This document shows, piece by piece, positions 39,035-48,165 of a DNA stretch of 64,000 nt. Below the pieces are notes generated by a model. The model ran no database searches and was not told the DNA's origin. It worked only from the letters and a program-made list of their open reading frames with translations. The position numbers were made by a program, and so were the translations under genes. Origin of the DNA: Rhodopseudomonas telluris. GTDB taxonomy: Bacteria > Pseudomonadota > Alphaproteobacteria > Rhizobiales > Xanthobacteraceae. The DNA lies in assembly GCF_042432815.1 (NCBI RefSeq), contig NZ_JBHLWM010000008.1, forward strand, positions 992,001 through 1,056,000, read 5' to 3'. Every line of letters starts with the position of its first letter. Position 1 is the first letter of the stretch.

Positions 39035-40414
39035 ATGAAAAGCAAGCGTCAAAACGCCTTCGCCTCAAAGGAATTTCCGGCAACACTCTTTCGACCTCCA
39101 GACAAACGGAGCGATGACTGGCCGGATGAGCCGGATGTCCGACGGGCTGTGACCTACTTTCGCGACTTTATTGGCCAGGACGAGTGGAAGAAGCGGCGCA
39201 ATGCTGCGGCCAATCGCCTGTACGCGGCGTCGCTGGGTCGCCTAGATGAGACCGACCGCGGCAGATATTTCGACGAATCCGACGTATTAGGCTGGTATCT
39301 CTTCCTGGCCGAGGCCTTCATCGATCATGTTTGGAATTTCGAGCCGACGTTCGGATCGCGGGTAGTGCCGGTGTTCAAGGCGATCGGGCGCGGTCTCGAT
39401 CTGCTTCTTTCGGTCGACGGTGTCGAAGAACGGGCACGTCGCCTGGTCATTAGTGAACGGCGTCAACCAAATGGCGGGCTATTCGAGCTGCTCGTCGCAT
39501 CCGCCTATCGCTCGTCGGGCGCACGGGTAAAATTCGTACCTGAGCAACGCGGGCTGGGCCGGACATACGACATGGACGTCGAAATCGGCTCGCGCTCCTT
39601 CGCGGTCGAGTGCAAGCGCTTGGAAACCAGCCAATACGGCGAACGGGAACGAGCCGCGATGCGCGAATTATGGCGCCCCAGCGCGACAGGGTTTTCCCAG
39701 AATGAGCAGAGCGCATTTTGCGATGTCCATTTCCGCATCCCTATCGATCGGGTGCCACCCGCCTATCTGACCGAGAAGTCGCTCGAGTGGCTCCGGTCCG
39801 ACATGCCTTCGCTGCTTTGGAGCGACGATATATCGTATGGCGCGATGGGCGAGCTCGATCTCGATCCGTTGCGCGCGGTTCTCGACGGTCACCATGTGCT
39901 CGCGTCGAGCTCGCGTATGCTGGAGCTGCTCTCGGGCCGCTACGTGAGGCACGCCAATTACATTCAGTTGAGCCGCTTGAAGCTCGCGGAAAACCCGAGA
40001 TATGTGCGCGAGTGCGATCTTGCCGTGCTGCTCCGTTGGGAATCGGCTTCAACCGAAGCCATCGATGCGAAGGCCCGCGACATTACGACGAAGCTATCGG
40101 AAGCCAACGACCAACTTCCTGCGGGTCGCCCCGGTATCGTTCACATCGGCTTCGAGGCCGTTGAAGGAGACAACGTAGAGCGCACACGACATCGGAAAAT
40201 CATCGAGCGAGCGCAGGCTTTCGATCCACGGGGAAAACCTCTGGAGTACGTGTATTGCCATTACTTCGTACCCGAAAGCCCGCCTGACCAGGCGTGGGCG
40301 TTCGACGAGACGCTCCAGTGGGTGGGCATCGCGCCGACCGGTTCTCATCCCCTCGGAGAAACCATGCTGATCCTTCCGGCCGAGGGCGTTCGCGAAGGAC
40401 CTCACTGGCGTTGA
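39035..40414 (+). CDS. putative PD-(D/E)XK nuclease-like protein
   Basis: This 459-residue protein is of unknown family. A restriction-endonuclease-like core is suggested by Glu151 (GLFELLVASAYR helix), Asp179/Asp181 (TYDMDVEIG) and ECK at 192-194 (FAVECKRLE), the right order and spacing for PD-(D/E)XK. The N-terminal 140 and C-terminal 200 residues are not recognised. It may degrade or sense nucleic acid. It converges on the zinc-ribbon gene of the ubiquitin-like operon, 62 bp away, and has a 262-bp gap upstream. Confidence 0.65.
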   Translation: MKSKRQNAFASKEFPATLFRPPDKRSDDWPDEPDVRRAVTYFRDFIGQDEWKKRRNAAANRLYAASLGRLDETDRGRYFDESDVLGWYLFLAEAFIDHVWNFEPTFGSRVVPVFKAIGRGLDLLLSVDGVEERARRLVISERRQPNGGLFELLVASAYRSSGARVKFVPEQRGLGRTYDMDVEIGSRSFAVECKRLETSQYGERERAAMRELWRPSATGFSQNEQSAFCDVHFRIPIDRVPPAYLTEKSLEWLRSDMPSLLWSDDISYGAMGELDLDPLRAVLDGHHVLASSSRMLELLSGRYVRHANYIQLSRLKLAENPRYVRECDLAVLLRWESASTEAIDAKARDITTKLSEANDQLPAGRPGIVHIGFEAVEGDNVERTRHRKIIERAQAFDPRGKPLEYVYCHYFVPESPPDQAWAFDETLQWVGIAPTGSHPLGETMLILPAEGVREGPHWR

Positions 40415-40476
40415 AAATCAAGGACCAGGGTGGTGCAGGCAGCGCGCCTCCGGCCAGTATCTGAGCATCAGGACAA

Positions 40477-42114
40477 TCATTTGCTGCGCAGCCGGGCCGC
40501 GAAGCGCTGAAGCGCAACCTGATCGCGATCGGTCATCAGAAAGCCGCGCAATGGATAGTCTTCCGTGCCTCCATGAAGGACCCGTCGATCGTCGATCTGC
40601 GACACCAGGTAGGCGAACGGTGGGTTGAAGCGCCGGAGTGGCCAGCCGGAGGCCGCATGCAATTCTTCCGCATCGACGGTGCCGGCCCCAGACTTGCCGA
40701 GGGCAAGATCGACGAGCGCAACCACGTCCGTTTCAGGAGTGCTTTGCCCGGTATGGGGATCGAACGTGATAAAAAGCTCTGCGGTGGTGAACATCCGCGG
40801 AAGCCGTGCGGAAATTATCGAGTTCGTTCTCAGATAGCCATCGCTTTCAAGCTCGGCGACGGCAAACGCCAAATCTTCGAGGTTGGATTCCGGAAACGCG
40901 TCGATGAGGTCTTGCTCGGGAATGAAGGAGTCGAAGCCCTTTTGGGACTGTTCGGATACCCACAATCCTATCCGGGTCGCCAATGGCCCGAGTTCGCCGA
41001 TGCTTAACTCGGGCTTTTTCTTTGCTGGAGGCGCGATCAGCGGAGTGCTCAGCCTGTCCTTAGCCGACGGCGGAGCTTCGCATGCAGCGAGCCATCCGTC
41101 GAGACCGTCGATCACCAACTGACCGATCGCGGCAAATTGCAGGATGTCGTCGCCGACCAAGGGTATGGTTTCGCCCAATCGGGCCTCAGCGGCATGTTCG
41201 GCGAACTTCGCGTCGGCCACGCCGAGATTGTGTCCGATGACATGGCGCTTCTGGATGTTAAGCGTCAGGACGGCAAGAGCGTCCGCCGTCAGAGTCCCGA
41301 ACGGATCGAAGTCGAACTCGGCGAAGCGCTTGCGGCCGCGCTCGATGTTCTGAAAGTCATTGGCGACCGGCTTCATCGGCGCGCCATCGGGCGGCCTGGT
41401 GGTCTTCTTGTACAGGTATACCGTCTTTAAGGTCGCTTCGAAGGCCGTCAGTACGTCTTCATGGGCATTGCCCATCATCCTATATGCGAGCTCACGGCTT
41501 TCCGAGCCGAGTTGGCCCGCGAGTTCGACCTGCTCCCGGACCAGCGCGATTTCCCGTGCAAAGTGCAGGTGAATATTGGGCGCTCCGCAATCCGGACAGA
41601 ACAGGGAGATGGCGTAAACGCCATAGTCCCGGCCGCACTCGTCGCATACCAACTCACGGAGAAGATCGTTTCGCGCGAACCGCGGTGCGGGTTTTGGCGA
41701 CGGACGTGCGCCAGTCGTCACCTTGAGGAATTTGTTACCAGCGTTTTTCCGGGCGAGTTCATCGAACATGCCGTGGATTGCCGCCGCAGCGTCGGCGTGA
41801 AAGGCATGAGCGACGATTTCCTTGGCAGCTGCGAGGTCGTCGGGATGCGTAAAGTTCCCATCATCGTCCAGAACACCACTATACGGACAGACTGTGCCTG
41901 GCGTACCGGGAGCGTGCGTCATGCGGGACGTCAGGGCTTCGGGTAGAGTGAAATCCAATACTCGGTCGCCCAGAAGGAAGAGGCGCGGATGTGCGTCTTC
42001 GTTGGGTGAATACCGGTACACCCGGCCATCCGGCGTCTTCGGTAGCGGAATGCCAAGCGTCAAGTTGTTACCAGAACCACCCGTCTTGTACTTCTCCAAA
42101 TTCCGCAAGCGCAT
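40477..42114 (-). CDS. zinc-ribbon protein, last gene of the E2-E1-JAB operon
   Basis: This 545-residue protein matches no family I recognise. A CxxC...CxxC zinc ribbon is clear (Cys157, Cys160, Cys173, Cys176). A further CPYSG motif is at 76-80. The region 260-330 looks helical (DALAVLTLNIQKRHVIGHNLG). The C-terminal 150 residues could be a winged-helix-type domain (SNLEDLAFAVAELESDGYLRT). No transmembrane segments are seen. It follows the membrane-protein gene by 75 bp on the same strand. Possible roles are sensor, target or adaptor of the conjugation system; all are inference. Confidence 0.7.
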   Translation of the reverse strand: MRLRNLEKYKTGGSGNNLTLGIPLPKTPDGRVYRYSPNEDAHPRLFLLGDRVLDFTLPEALTSRMTHAPGTPGTVCPYSGVLDDDGNFTHPDDLAAAKEIVAHAFHADAAAAIHGMFDELARKNAGNKFLKVTTGARPSPKPAPRFARNDLLRELVCDECGRDYGVYAISLFCPDCGAPNIHLHFAREIALVREQVELAGQLGSESRELAYRMMGNAHEDVLTAFEATLKTVYLYKKTTRPPDGAPMKPVANDFQNIERGRKRFAEFDFDPFGTLTADALAVLTLNIQKRHVIGHNLGVADAKFAEHAAEARLGETIPLVGDDILQFAAIGQLVIDGLDGWLAACEAPPSAKDRLSTPLIAPPAKKKPELSIGELGPLATRIGLWVSEQSQKGFDSFIPEQDLIDAFPESNLEDLAFAVAELESDGYLRTNSIISARLPRMFTTAELFITFDPHTGQSTPETDVVALVDLALGKSGAGTVDAEELHAASGWPLRRFNPPFAYLVSQIDDRRVLHGGTEDYPLRGFLMTDRDQVALQRFAARLRSK

Positions 42115-42189
42115 GAGTCCACCTCGGATAGCTGATCATTGAGCCGATGGATCGACGCGAGGAGATGCATCTCCTCCTCGCGTTTGAGA

Positions 42190-43083
42190 TCATGATTCCC
42201 CGCCTTCCGAGCGAGTCTGCCGGGACCTGGTTTCCCCGGTCGCGGTCGATGCCCGCCGCGGACGTTTTCCGGATGCCGCCGCCGTCGGCTGAGCGGTAGC
42301 CGGCACCTCAAGCGTATCGCAGCAGGCCAGCAAGGCCCGTGCGAACTGATCGCCGGCGTCCCGAACCCAATCGTCGCGTACGACGGTCAACCAGGCCGTC
42401 AATGCGACCAGATCGACGCAGATCGCTCCGATTGCTGCGGGCTTGATGGCCGCCAACGCCGCGAGAAGTGCCGACAAGGAGAAACTGGACACGGCGGGGA
42501 TAGTGTTTTCGTGGCGCCAGACGACCGTGAGAACCGAAATCAGAAGAGCCGCCAAGCAAGCGGCGATGCCTATCGGTTTCAATCCGCGCAGGTTCCTGCG
42601 AAAGCCGTATTCGGCATTCTCCTTCTCGACGAGCGGATAGGCTTTCCCACGGCAACGCTCCTGAAGCCACTTCACCCCCGATGCGTACATGGCGTCCGCG
42701 GCCTTCGGATCCGCCCTCTCCTGTTCCGGGCTTGGCGTGACGAACAACGGCACGTTCTTCGCGAAGAACGCGTGGTATCGGGCCAACGCCGGCGGCGGAA
42801 GATGTTCTTCCCGATGGCGCAGCCAGATCGTCGATGGCCAACCTCCCCATTCAGCCAGGAGACGCTTCTCCACCTTCTTGCCGCGCGATCTGCTCAGGAC
42901 GCTCAAGCCATACAGGAGCCCGCAGGACGTCGCGATGGTCACCAGCGTGGCGCCCCAGCTCGAGGTGACCAGCCGAGGAAACCACGCGATCGCAGTGAGG
43001 ATGATCGGAAACAGCGTGAGCAAACCTGGAAACAGGCGGGCCTGTCGTGAATAGGAATCGAAGAGCTTCGAAATATCGATCAT
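42190..43083 (-). CDS. four-TM membrane protein, candidate effector
   Basis: This 297-residue protein has two N-terminal hydrophobic segments (about 19-38 and 45-63), a cytosolic domain of about 100 residues and two further segments (about 171-189 and 200-230). An Arg-rich unstructured tail ends in SEGGES. Layout resembles membrane effectors of nucleotide-signalling defence systems (the S-4TM type), but no motif proves it. The ATG at 43083 (MIDISKLFDSYSRQ) is preferred to one six codons upstream. It follows the E2-E1-JAB gene by 61 bp. Confidence 0.7.
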   Translation of the reverse strand: MIDISKLFDSYSRQARLFPGLLTLFPIILTAIAWFPRLVTSSWGATLVTIATSCGLLYGLSVLSRSRGKKVEKRLLAEWGGWPSTIWLRHREEHLPPPALARYHAFFAKNVPLFVTPSPEQERADPKAADAMYASGVKWLQERCRGKAYPLVEKENAEYGFRRNLRGLKPIGIAACLAALLISVLTVVWRHENTIPAVSSFSLSALLAALAAIKPAAIGAICVDLVALTAWLTVVRDDWVRDAGDQFARALLACCDTLEVPATAQPTAAASGKRPRRASTATGETRSRQTRSEGGES

Positions 43084-43144
43084 CGGATCGCCTCTGTGCA
43101 ATCTTGGGTGCTGGACGGCGACAGGTCCGGAGAACTCGGATTCT

Positions 43145-45457
43145 TCATCTTCCCACCTTGACTACGGCGCTGTGTGAGCTGGCGGCCCCGGACAAGGCTT
43201 CAGCGGTGAAATGCACGTATCCAGCCGGAGTGTGGATCAGCATCAGCAACGGAAAATGCTGGCGGATCGAAAGCAGTGCGGCGGTGTTGACGTCCTTCCC
43301 GGACGGGCCGCTGGGGACGAGATGATTGTGCCAGGTCCCGAGCGCGTAGAGTGCACCACCAGATCCTTCGATCAAATCTTCCAACATGGGCCTCAGTCCC
43401 TCGGTGCCCAGCACGAACTCGTCGCGCGAGAATTTGCTGTCGGACGGCGCGGGCATGGTGCCTACGACGTGGAAGACGTTGGCGACGTCAGAATATCGGC
43501 CAACGATGATGCCGCCCGTCTCCGAGCCACAGCGCGCAGCGACCTCTCGCCGGATCGTGTCGTCGACCTCCGGACTAAGGCGCACGACGCTGTCCGTGCC
43601 GTCGCCTACGACGATACGCGGCCGGATATCCTTTCGATGCCATATCTGGTTCAGCCCATCGGCAGCCAAACTGCCGACCAGCACCTCGCCGGTCTCGGGA
43701 AGACCGTCACGTTGGAGCCGGCGAATATGCTCGGACATCGGCGCCGCGAACGAGGACAAGCGGCCGTCCGACAGCGGCATCGTGATGGCCGCGCAGCCCT
43801 GACCGATCGCGATCGCTTCGGCCTTCGTGTTGAAGACCTCGTTCCTGAGGGTGGGATCCGAATGGATCAGGTGATAGGCCTCGCAGATCAGATCGGTCGC
43901 CGACGGGTTGGCCTCTGGCCCCTCTACCGACATCAGGCCGACGCTTCCGATGCCCAGCATGCATGCCTCGACCACCCGGGGCCTGTCGACCGTGACTCCA
44001 GGCAAGACCAGCGCCTCGCGCACGCTTGCGGAGCCGGTCGTATCTACTAGTGCAAAGCTGTCTCGGGCGACCAAAGGGGCGATCGATTGGTCATCGAATG
44101 CGCGCGCGACGACATCCACGACGTGCGGCACCGTCGGCTGCTTGAGGGTCGCGAGTGCCTCGGCTAGGTAGTGCGCCTTTGGAATGGACCAGAAGCTTTC
44201 GACTTTCGTGTCGGAGGGAAGCGTGGCGTAGCGCGCGAAATTGTGAGGTTGCAGGATGCCGTCGTCGATGAGGGCCGCGGGTCCCCGTCCGGACCTGGCG
44301 AGATGAACGGCGAGTTTGGATCCGATGCTTCCGCATCCGAGGAGCGTCCAGGGACGCAGTACCTGCCCGTCGTCGCCCGCAGCGCGTCGCAGCAATTCGG
44401 GGGATATCTCATCTCGGTGCGTGGCGGTCCTGACCAGCTTGCCGCTGCCTGACGAGAGCGCCTCACCGCCGCGCAATTCCAAGACGTAGGGGCATATCTC
44501 GATCGGCGAAGTCGTGCCGATCACCTCGAACGGGCGTCGCGCCAACAGAATGACGGCTATCGGTTGCTTCTCCTTCAATTTCGATTGCGAAACCCGCCCC
44601 TGCAGGATTCCGAGCTTCGGCTCCAGGAATTTGCGGCAGCCCAGTTCGGCAGCCCGCTTCAAGAGCTCGTCAATTGTCGTGACCGTTTCCGGAAGATAGC
44701 GGTCCGCCACGAACGGCCGACCGGTCGGGAGCTTTCCCGGCCACGCGACCAAGGCATTGGTGATGCCCCTTCTCCCTCGGGCACCGACCGGCTCGAACCA
44801 CCACTGATCGGCCATTTCGGGCCGCAGCGGCAATTTTTCTCCTGGCGGAACCTCCATTCGATAAGTGACCAGTTCGCCACGATCGGAAGCGTAGTACCAG
44901 GCCGCGAAGACAGCGCAGCCGCCGTCTCTGGTGGGCAAACCCGTCAACCAGGTCGGATCCGCGACGATCACGTCGTCGCTCCCGTCACGCCGCACCGGCT
45001 CCCAGCCGTGCTGTGGATCGATCAGCTGCGCCATAGCAGCCTTGTCTAGCCAGTCGACCAGTTGTTCGAAAAGGCCGCCTATTCCGCGAACCCGCAGAAC
45101 CTCACGCGGCGAACCGGCGACGAGACACGGTTCAGGTGGACCGCCGTTCCTCGAGGGCTGAATGTGCGGATGACTGCGATTGAAGTCCGCGCGGAGGCGG
45201 ATAAGCGGCGCCCACAAGGGATATCCTGCCGTGAAGATGAACGTCACGGGCTCGACCGCGCGGACGCCCGACGGGCTCTCGCCCGCAGCCCTCCATGCGT
45301 TCGGGAGTTCGGTCCGGATCTCCACTATGGCTCGGATGGCGTCGTTTCCTTCGATCCGTTCGGCGGTCACCCGTTCGACGGACGGGTGAGCCTCGATCAG
45401 GCGCAGCGCCCGTCGGACGGGTATAGGAATGTCGTCTGCCGCGGAGATCGCCGCCAT
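43145..45457 (-). CDS. E2-E1-JAB triple-fusion ubiquitin-like conjugation/deconjugation protein (Cap2-Cap3-like)
   Basis: The 770-residue protein fuses three activities. Residues about 1-150 form an E2 (UBC-like) domain with HPHI (98) and catalytic Cys111 (PEPCLV). Residues about 360-590 are a ThiF-type E1 adenylation domain with nucleotide loop GCGSIG (374-379), IDDG and candidate catalytic Cys555 (GQGCAAITMPLSD). Residues about 630-760 are a JAB/JAMM isopeptidase with Glu646 (ETGG), His710-x-His712, Ser719 and Asp722. Domain order and cysteine positions match Cap2 of type II CBASS, with Cap3 added at the C terminus. The start lies 4 bp after the MBL gene stop. Confidence 0.88.
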   Translation of the reverse strand: MAAISAADDIPIPVRRALRLIEAHPSVERVTAERIEGNDAIRAIVEIRTELPNAWRAAGESPSGVRAVEPVTFIFTAGYPLWAPLIRLRADFNRSHPHIQPSRNGGPPEPCLVAGSPREVLRVRGIGGLFEQLVDWLDKAAMAQLIDPQHGWEPVRRDGSDDVIVADPTWLTGLPTRDGGCAVFAAWYYASDRGELVTYRMEVPPGEKLPLRPEMADQWWFEPVGARGRRGITNALVAWPGKLPTGRPFVADRYLPETVTTIDELLKRAAELGCRKFLEPKLGILQGRVSQSKLKEKQPIAVILLARRPFEVIGTTSPIEICPYVLELRGGEALSSGSGKLVRTATHRDEISPELLRRAAGDDGQVLRPWTLLGCGSIGSKLAVHLARSGRGPAALIDDGILQPHNFARYATLPSDTKVESFWSIPKAHYLAEALATLKQPTVPHVVDVVARAFDDQSIAPLVARDSFALVDTTGSASVREALVLPGVTVDRPRVVEACMLGIGSVGLMSVEGPEANPSATDLICEAYHLIHSDPTLRNEVFNTKAEAIAIGQGCAAITMPLSDGRLSSFAAPMSEHIRRLQRDGLPETGEVLVGSLAADGLNQIWHRKDIRPRIVVGDGTDSVVRLSPEVDDTIRREVAARCGSETGGIIVGRYSDVANVFHVVGTMPAPSDSKFSRDEFVLGTEGLRPMLEDLIEGSGGALYALGTWHNHLVPSGPSGKDVNTAALLSIRQHFPLLMLIHTPAGYVHFTAEALSGAASSHSAVVKVGR

Positions 45458-45461
45458 CGGC

Positions 45462-46619
45462 TCATCCGTGGGCGAGCGGCTGGCTTCCGATACCGGTACC
45501 GGCGGCGACGCTGACGGCGACCGCAGCGCGCTTGATGCGCGGTCCGGCCGAAGTGACCTCTATCGCCAGCGGGTCGTCGCCCGGACTATCGGCAACGCAC
45601 TTGAATTCGCCCTTCACAGGATCGAGGATATCGACGTATTCGCGCTTCGCACGGATGCATGGCGGATCGTTCTTGTCGTCCTTGATGATCTTGCTGCTGG
45701 CCACGATCAGCGCGCCATCCAGCGGCTGCCCGAGAGCGCTCCGGGCGGGCTCGGACACCTTGGCTTTCTCGCCCTTTTCGGACCAGCTATCGTAGGAAAG
45801 GCTGTGCCACGAACAGTGGTGCGGAGCGATCAGAGCGTCGTACTGCAGACGCTCGGGCCACTTCTTGTTGCGCTCCCAGATGAGGTCCCAGATCGCGACC
45901 TCGGCGTCGCCGCCGAGAAGGAAGCGCCCGCGGGTGACCTTGGACACCTTCAGGTCCAGGCGCATGATGACGCTGGAATTGTTCTTCGTCAGCACCTCCT
46001 CCTCCGCTTCGTCGTCGGCAGGCATCGGCGCCAGCAGTCGCGCCTCGAAGGAAGTGTCCTGAACGCCGCAGATCTTCGAGAACACCTCGTCGACCTTCAC
46101 CAGGATTTCCGTCAGGTCATCGGTCTTGCCGTCGACGTCCTCGCCCAGGATCAGGATGCGGTTGCCGTCCTGGGCGGCCCGTTCCTTCTTGAACCTGTTG
46201 GCGCGGCGGCGGGCCTCGTCGCGCCAAGCCTCGGCGTCGGCGCAAAGGACATGATCCTCATCCTTCGCCTTCGCCCGGCGGAACACGATCGGCGAGGACC
46301 ACATTTCACGGATGATGATCTTGTCGTCGGCCTTCACCCAGGTCGACGGGTCGCCGAGATGGAAGTGCTTGACCAGGCCCCGGATGTGGTCGGCGTCCGG
46401 ATGGGTGTTCAGAAAGCCATCGACGAACAACCTCCCCTTATCGTCCCGATCGAGCTTGTTCCGGAGCTGTTTCCCAACGTTGGGGGTGTCGTCGTCATCG
46501 TCGTCGGCCGCTTCCCGGATGTTTATGTCGGTCAGGATCCGACGACAGGACTCGGTCTCGAACAACACCATGTCGCCGTTGTCGACTTTGAAAAGTGATG
46601 CTTTGACTGCCATTCCCAT
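45462..46619 (-). CDS. MBL-fold hydrolase, first gene of the E2-E1-JAB operon
   Basis: This 385-residue hydrolase is of the ComEC-like MBL branch. It has NTHPDADHIRGL (His73, Asp75, Asp77, His78), GGDAE (Asp238) and APHHCSWHS (His267, His268). An acidic insertion follows residue 38 (AADDDDDDTP). The C terminus is flexible and ends in a glycine (SQPLAHG). It is cytosolic, with no membrane segment. It leads the operon, 4 bp before the triple fusion. Two ATGs (46619 and 46613) are possible. Confidence 0.82.
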   Translation of the reverse strand: MGMAVKASLFKVDNGDMVLFETESCRRILTDINIREAADDDDDDTPNVGKQLRNKLDRDDKGRLFVDGFLNTHPDADHIRGLVKHFHLGDPSTWVKADDKIIIREMWSSPIVFRRAKAKDEDHVLCADAEAWRDEARRRANRFKKERAAQDGNRILILGEDVDGKTDDLTEILVKVDEVFSKICGVQDTSFEARLLAPMPADDEAEEEVLTKNNSSVIMRLDLKVSKVTRGRFLLGGDAEVAIWDLIWERNKKWPERLQYDALIAPHHCSWHSLSYDSWSEKGEKAKVSEPARSALGQPLDGALIVASSKIIKDDKNDPPCIRAKREYVDILDPVKGEFKCVADSPGDDPLAIEVTSAGPRIKRAAVAVSVAAGTGIGSQPLAHG

Positions 46620-46691
46620 CCCCCTGATTCAACGATCGAAAGGTCGGTCGCGACTCCTTGACCGATTGCAGATCGATCGGGCGCAATTAAG

Positions 46692-46719
46692 TAGATATGA
46701 CGGCAATTTGGCCACGCAA
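46692..46719 (-). promoter_or_regulatory. candidate promoter of the MBL/E2-E1-JAB operon
   Basis: On the minus strand TTGCGT, a 16-base spacer and TATCTA lie about 70 bases before the first ATG, in an AT-rich stretch. Confidence 0.35.
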
Positions 46720-46838
46720 GATATGCTACCGAACTGAATATAATCCACTATATATATGAAGTTGTTAAAGTTTTAGGCCCATGGAACCAGCTTTGTTCAC
46801 TTAGTGTTCTTGGGGGATAGCGCCGTCTTTCAGGGGGC

Positions 46839-47114
46839 AACGGTCCATGGAAGACCGGAGATTACGAATTCCTGGATCACGCCCTGGTACATCCCTGCCA
46901 TGGCGCGGAGCGGCTCGAGCAGGAGCTGCGGCTGAAGGGTCTGCAGGTCTCCGCCCGCGGCGTCCGCGGGGTGTGGCAGCGCCATGGTCTGCTGACCAAG
47001 CACGAACGCCTGCTGCGGCTGAAGAAGACCGCCGCCGAGCGCACCATTGAACTGTATGAGGAGCAAACGAGACTGCTCGAACGGCTCTCTCCCGAGTTTT
47101 GCGAGCGCAGATAA
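46839..47114 (+). pseudogene. IS481-type transposase fragment
   Basis: A start-less plus-strand frame reads DYEFLDHALVHPCHGAERL, then GVRGVWQRHGLLTKHERLLRLKK and LLERLSPEFCERR before a TAA at 47112. This is the N-terminal/middle part of IS481-family transposases, in which the DDE core would follow. The 5' end and the catalytic half are missing, and no terminal repeats were found. It is a dead insertion-sequence remnant between two defence modules. Confidence 0.8.
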
Positions 47115-47509
47115 CGCGTGCGATTATCGACGCGAAATACAGTCCACAGATAGCCGCCCGATGCGAGCACTTCGTTCTTGAAGGGCGCGCCATTCGCACG
47201 TTCCCACCAGGATAGGGAAGGAAGTAACCGACGAGCCGATGTCCAAGCACGGTGTGCACGGACGCATCTCCTGTTTCCAAGAGCGGTAATACGCTTTGAT
47301 GCCGCCTGGCAACGCTTCGGAGCGCGGAGATACATACCACGAGCCGCGCAGAAGCATCATTTGGCCGCGATAACCGGCCTGAACTTCCGGACCGCACAGT
47401 GGATCGAGATTGTTTCTTGCTGCCTCATTACTCCAAGACTAGCATCGACAAGGTTGCCGCCTACTTCTGAAATAGATACACCTGATTGGAAGATGCGGAA
47501 GTATTCCGA
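47115..47509. other. 395-bp region without a recognisable gene
   Basis: Short frames on both strands (for example minus 47124-47360, 78 codons) have no support. It probably belongs to the scar left by the insertion sequence. Confidence 0.4.
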
Positions 47510-48163
47510 CTAAGTCGAGGTCGCGTTCGTCAAAACGGCTTTGGCCATTGTTGGCGCCCCCTTGATCAGTGCGGCATTTTGATCAGCCCACTGCTTCCGT
47601 GCGAGCGACCTCGGGACGGCCTCTCGTAACTTGCCGCCGGCGATGTTCTTGACGAAGTCGGCGACATCCATCGGATCAATCTCCTCCATGGCGGCTACCT
47701 TCTCGAGGATCGGAGCCACTTCCTCGCCTTTCGTTTTCGGCAGGATCAAGCCGAGATCGTGGACTTCGCATTCGAGACCAGCCATCGACAGCACTGCACC
47801 AAAGACGGCCGTCGCCTGAGTACAGCGCCAGAGGAGCAGATGCAGGTCGGCTTCCTCCTGCGCCAGGGTGGTCGTTTCGAGATCCCAGTCGAGGAAGGTC
47901 TTCCGGCCCGCCGACAGCAGGTCCCTTCCGCTCTGGTCGAGATAAGCCGGGACATCGTCGTCTTCGTAGACCGCCCTCATCTCCGCGATCAGCCGGTCAT
48001 GCGCCGGTTCGAAAGTATTCCGTTCGAACCGAGGAACGACACCTCCGCGATGCGGAGCTAGCAAGAGTGTTTGGGTCTTTTCGTCGATCTCGCGTACGAT
48101 CCACCGCTGCCCGGCGAATACAACGAGGCTGGCGATGCTCACGGGGTATGAAATCGGTAGCAC
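47510..48163 (-). pseudogene. C-terminal fragment of a DEAD/DEAH (Lhr-like) helicase
   Basis: About 217 codons resemble the C-terminal part of large DExH helicases: FAGQRWIVREIDEKTQTLLL, then VPRFERNTFEPAHDRLIAEMR and VPAYLDQSGRDLLSAGR. The motor domains with Walker motifs are absent. The upstream side abuts the stop of the Rpn-like gene at 48166, and no start codon with a ribosome site is evident. It is either a deletion remnant or, less likely, a stand-alone domain. Confidence 0.6.
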
Positions 48164-48165
48164 GG

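Noticed and set aside
40477..46619. Calling this locus type II CBASS
   Set aside because: No CD-NTase motif was found in any neighbouring protein, so the term would be misleading.
46801..47397. 198-codon minus-strand frame
   Set aside because: Antisense to the recognisable transposase fragment, with no similarity of its own.
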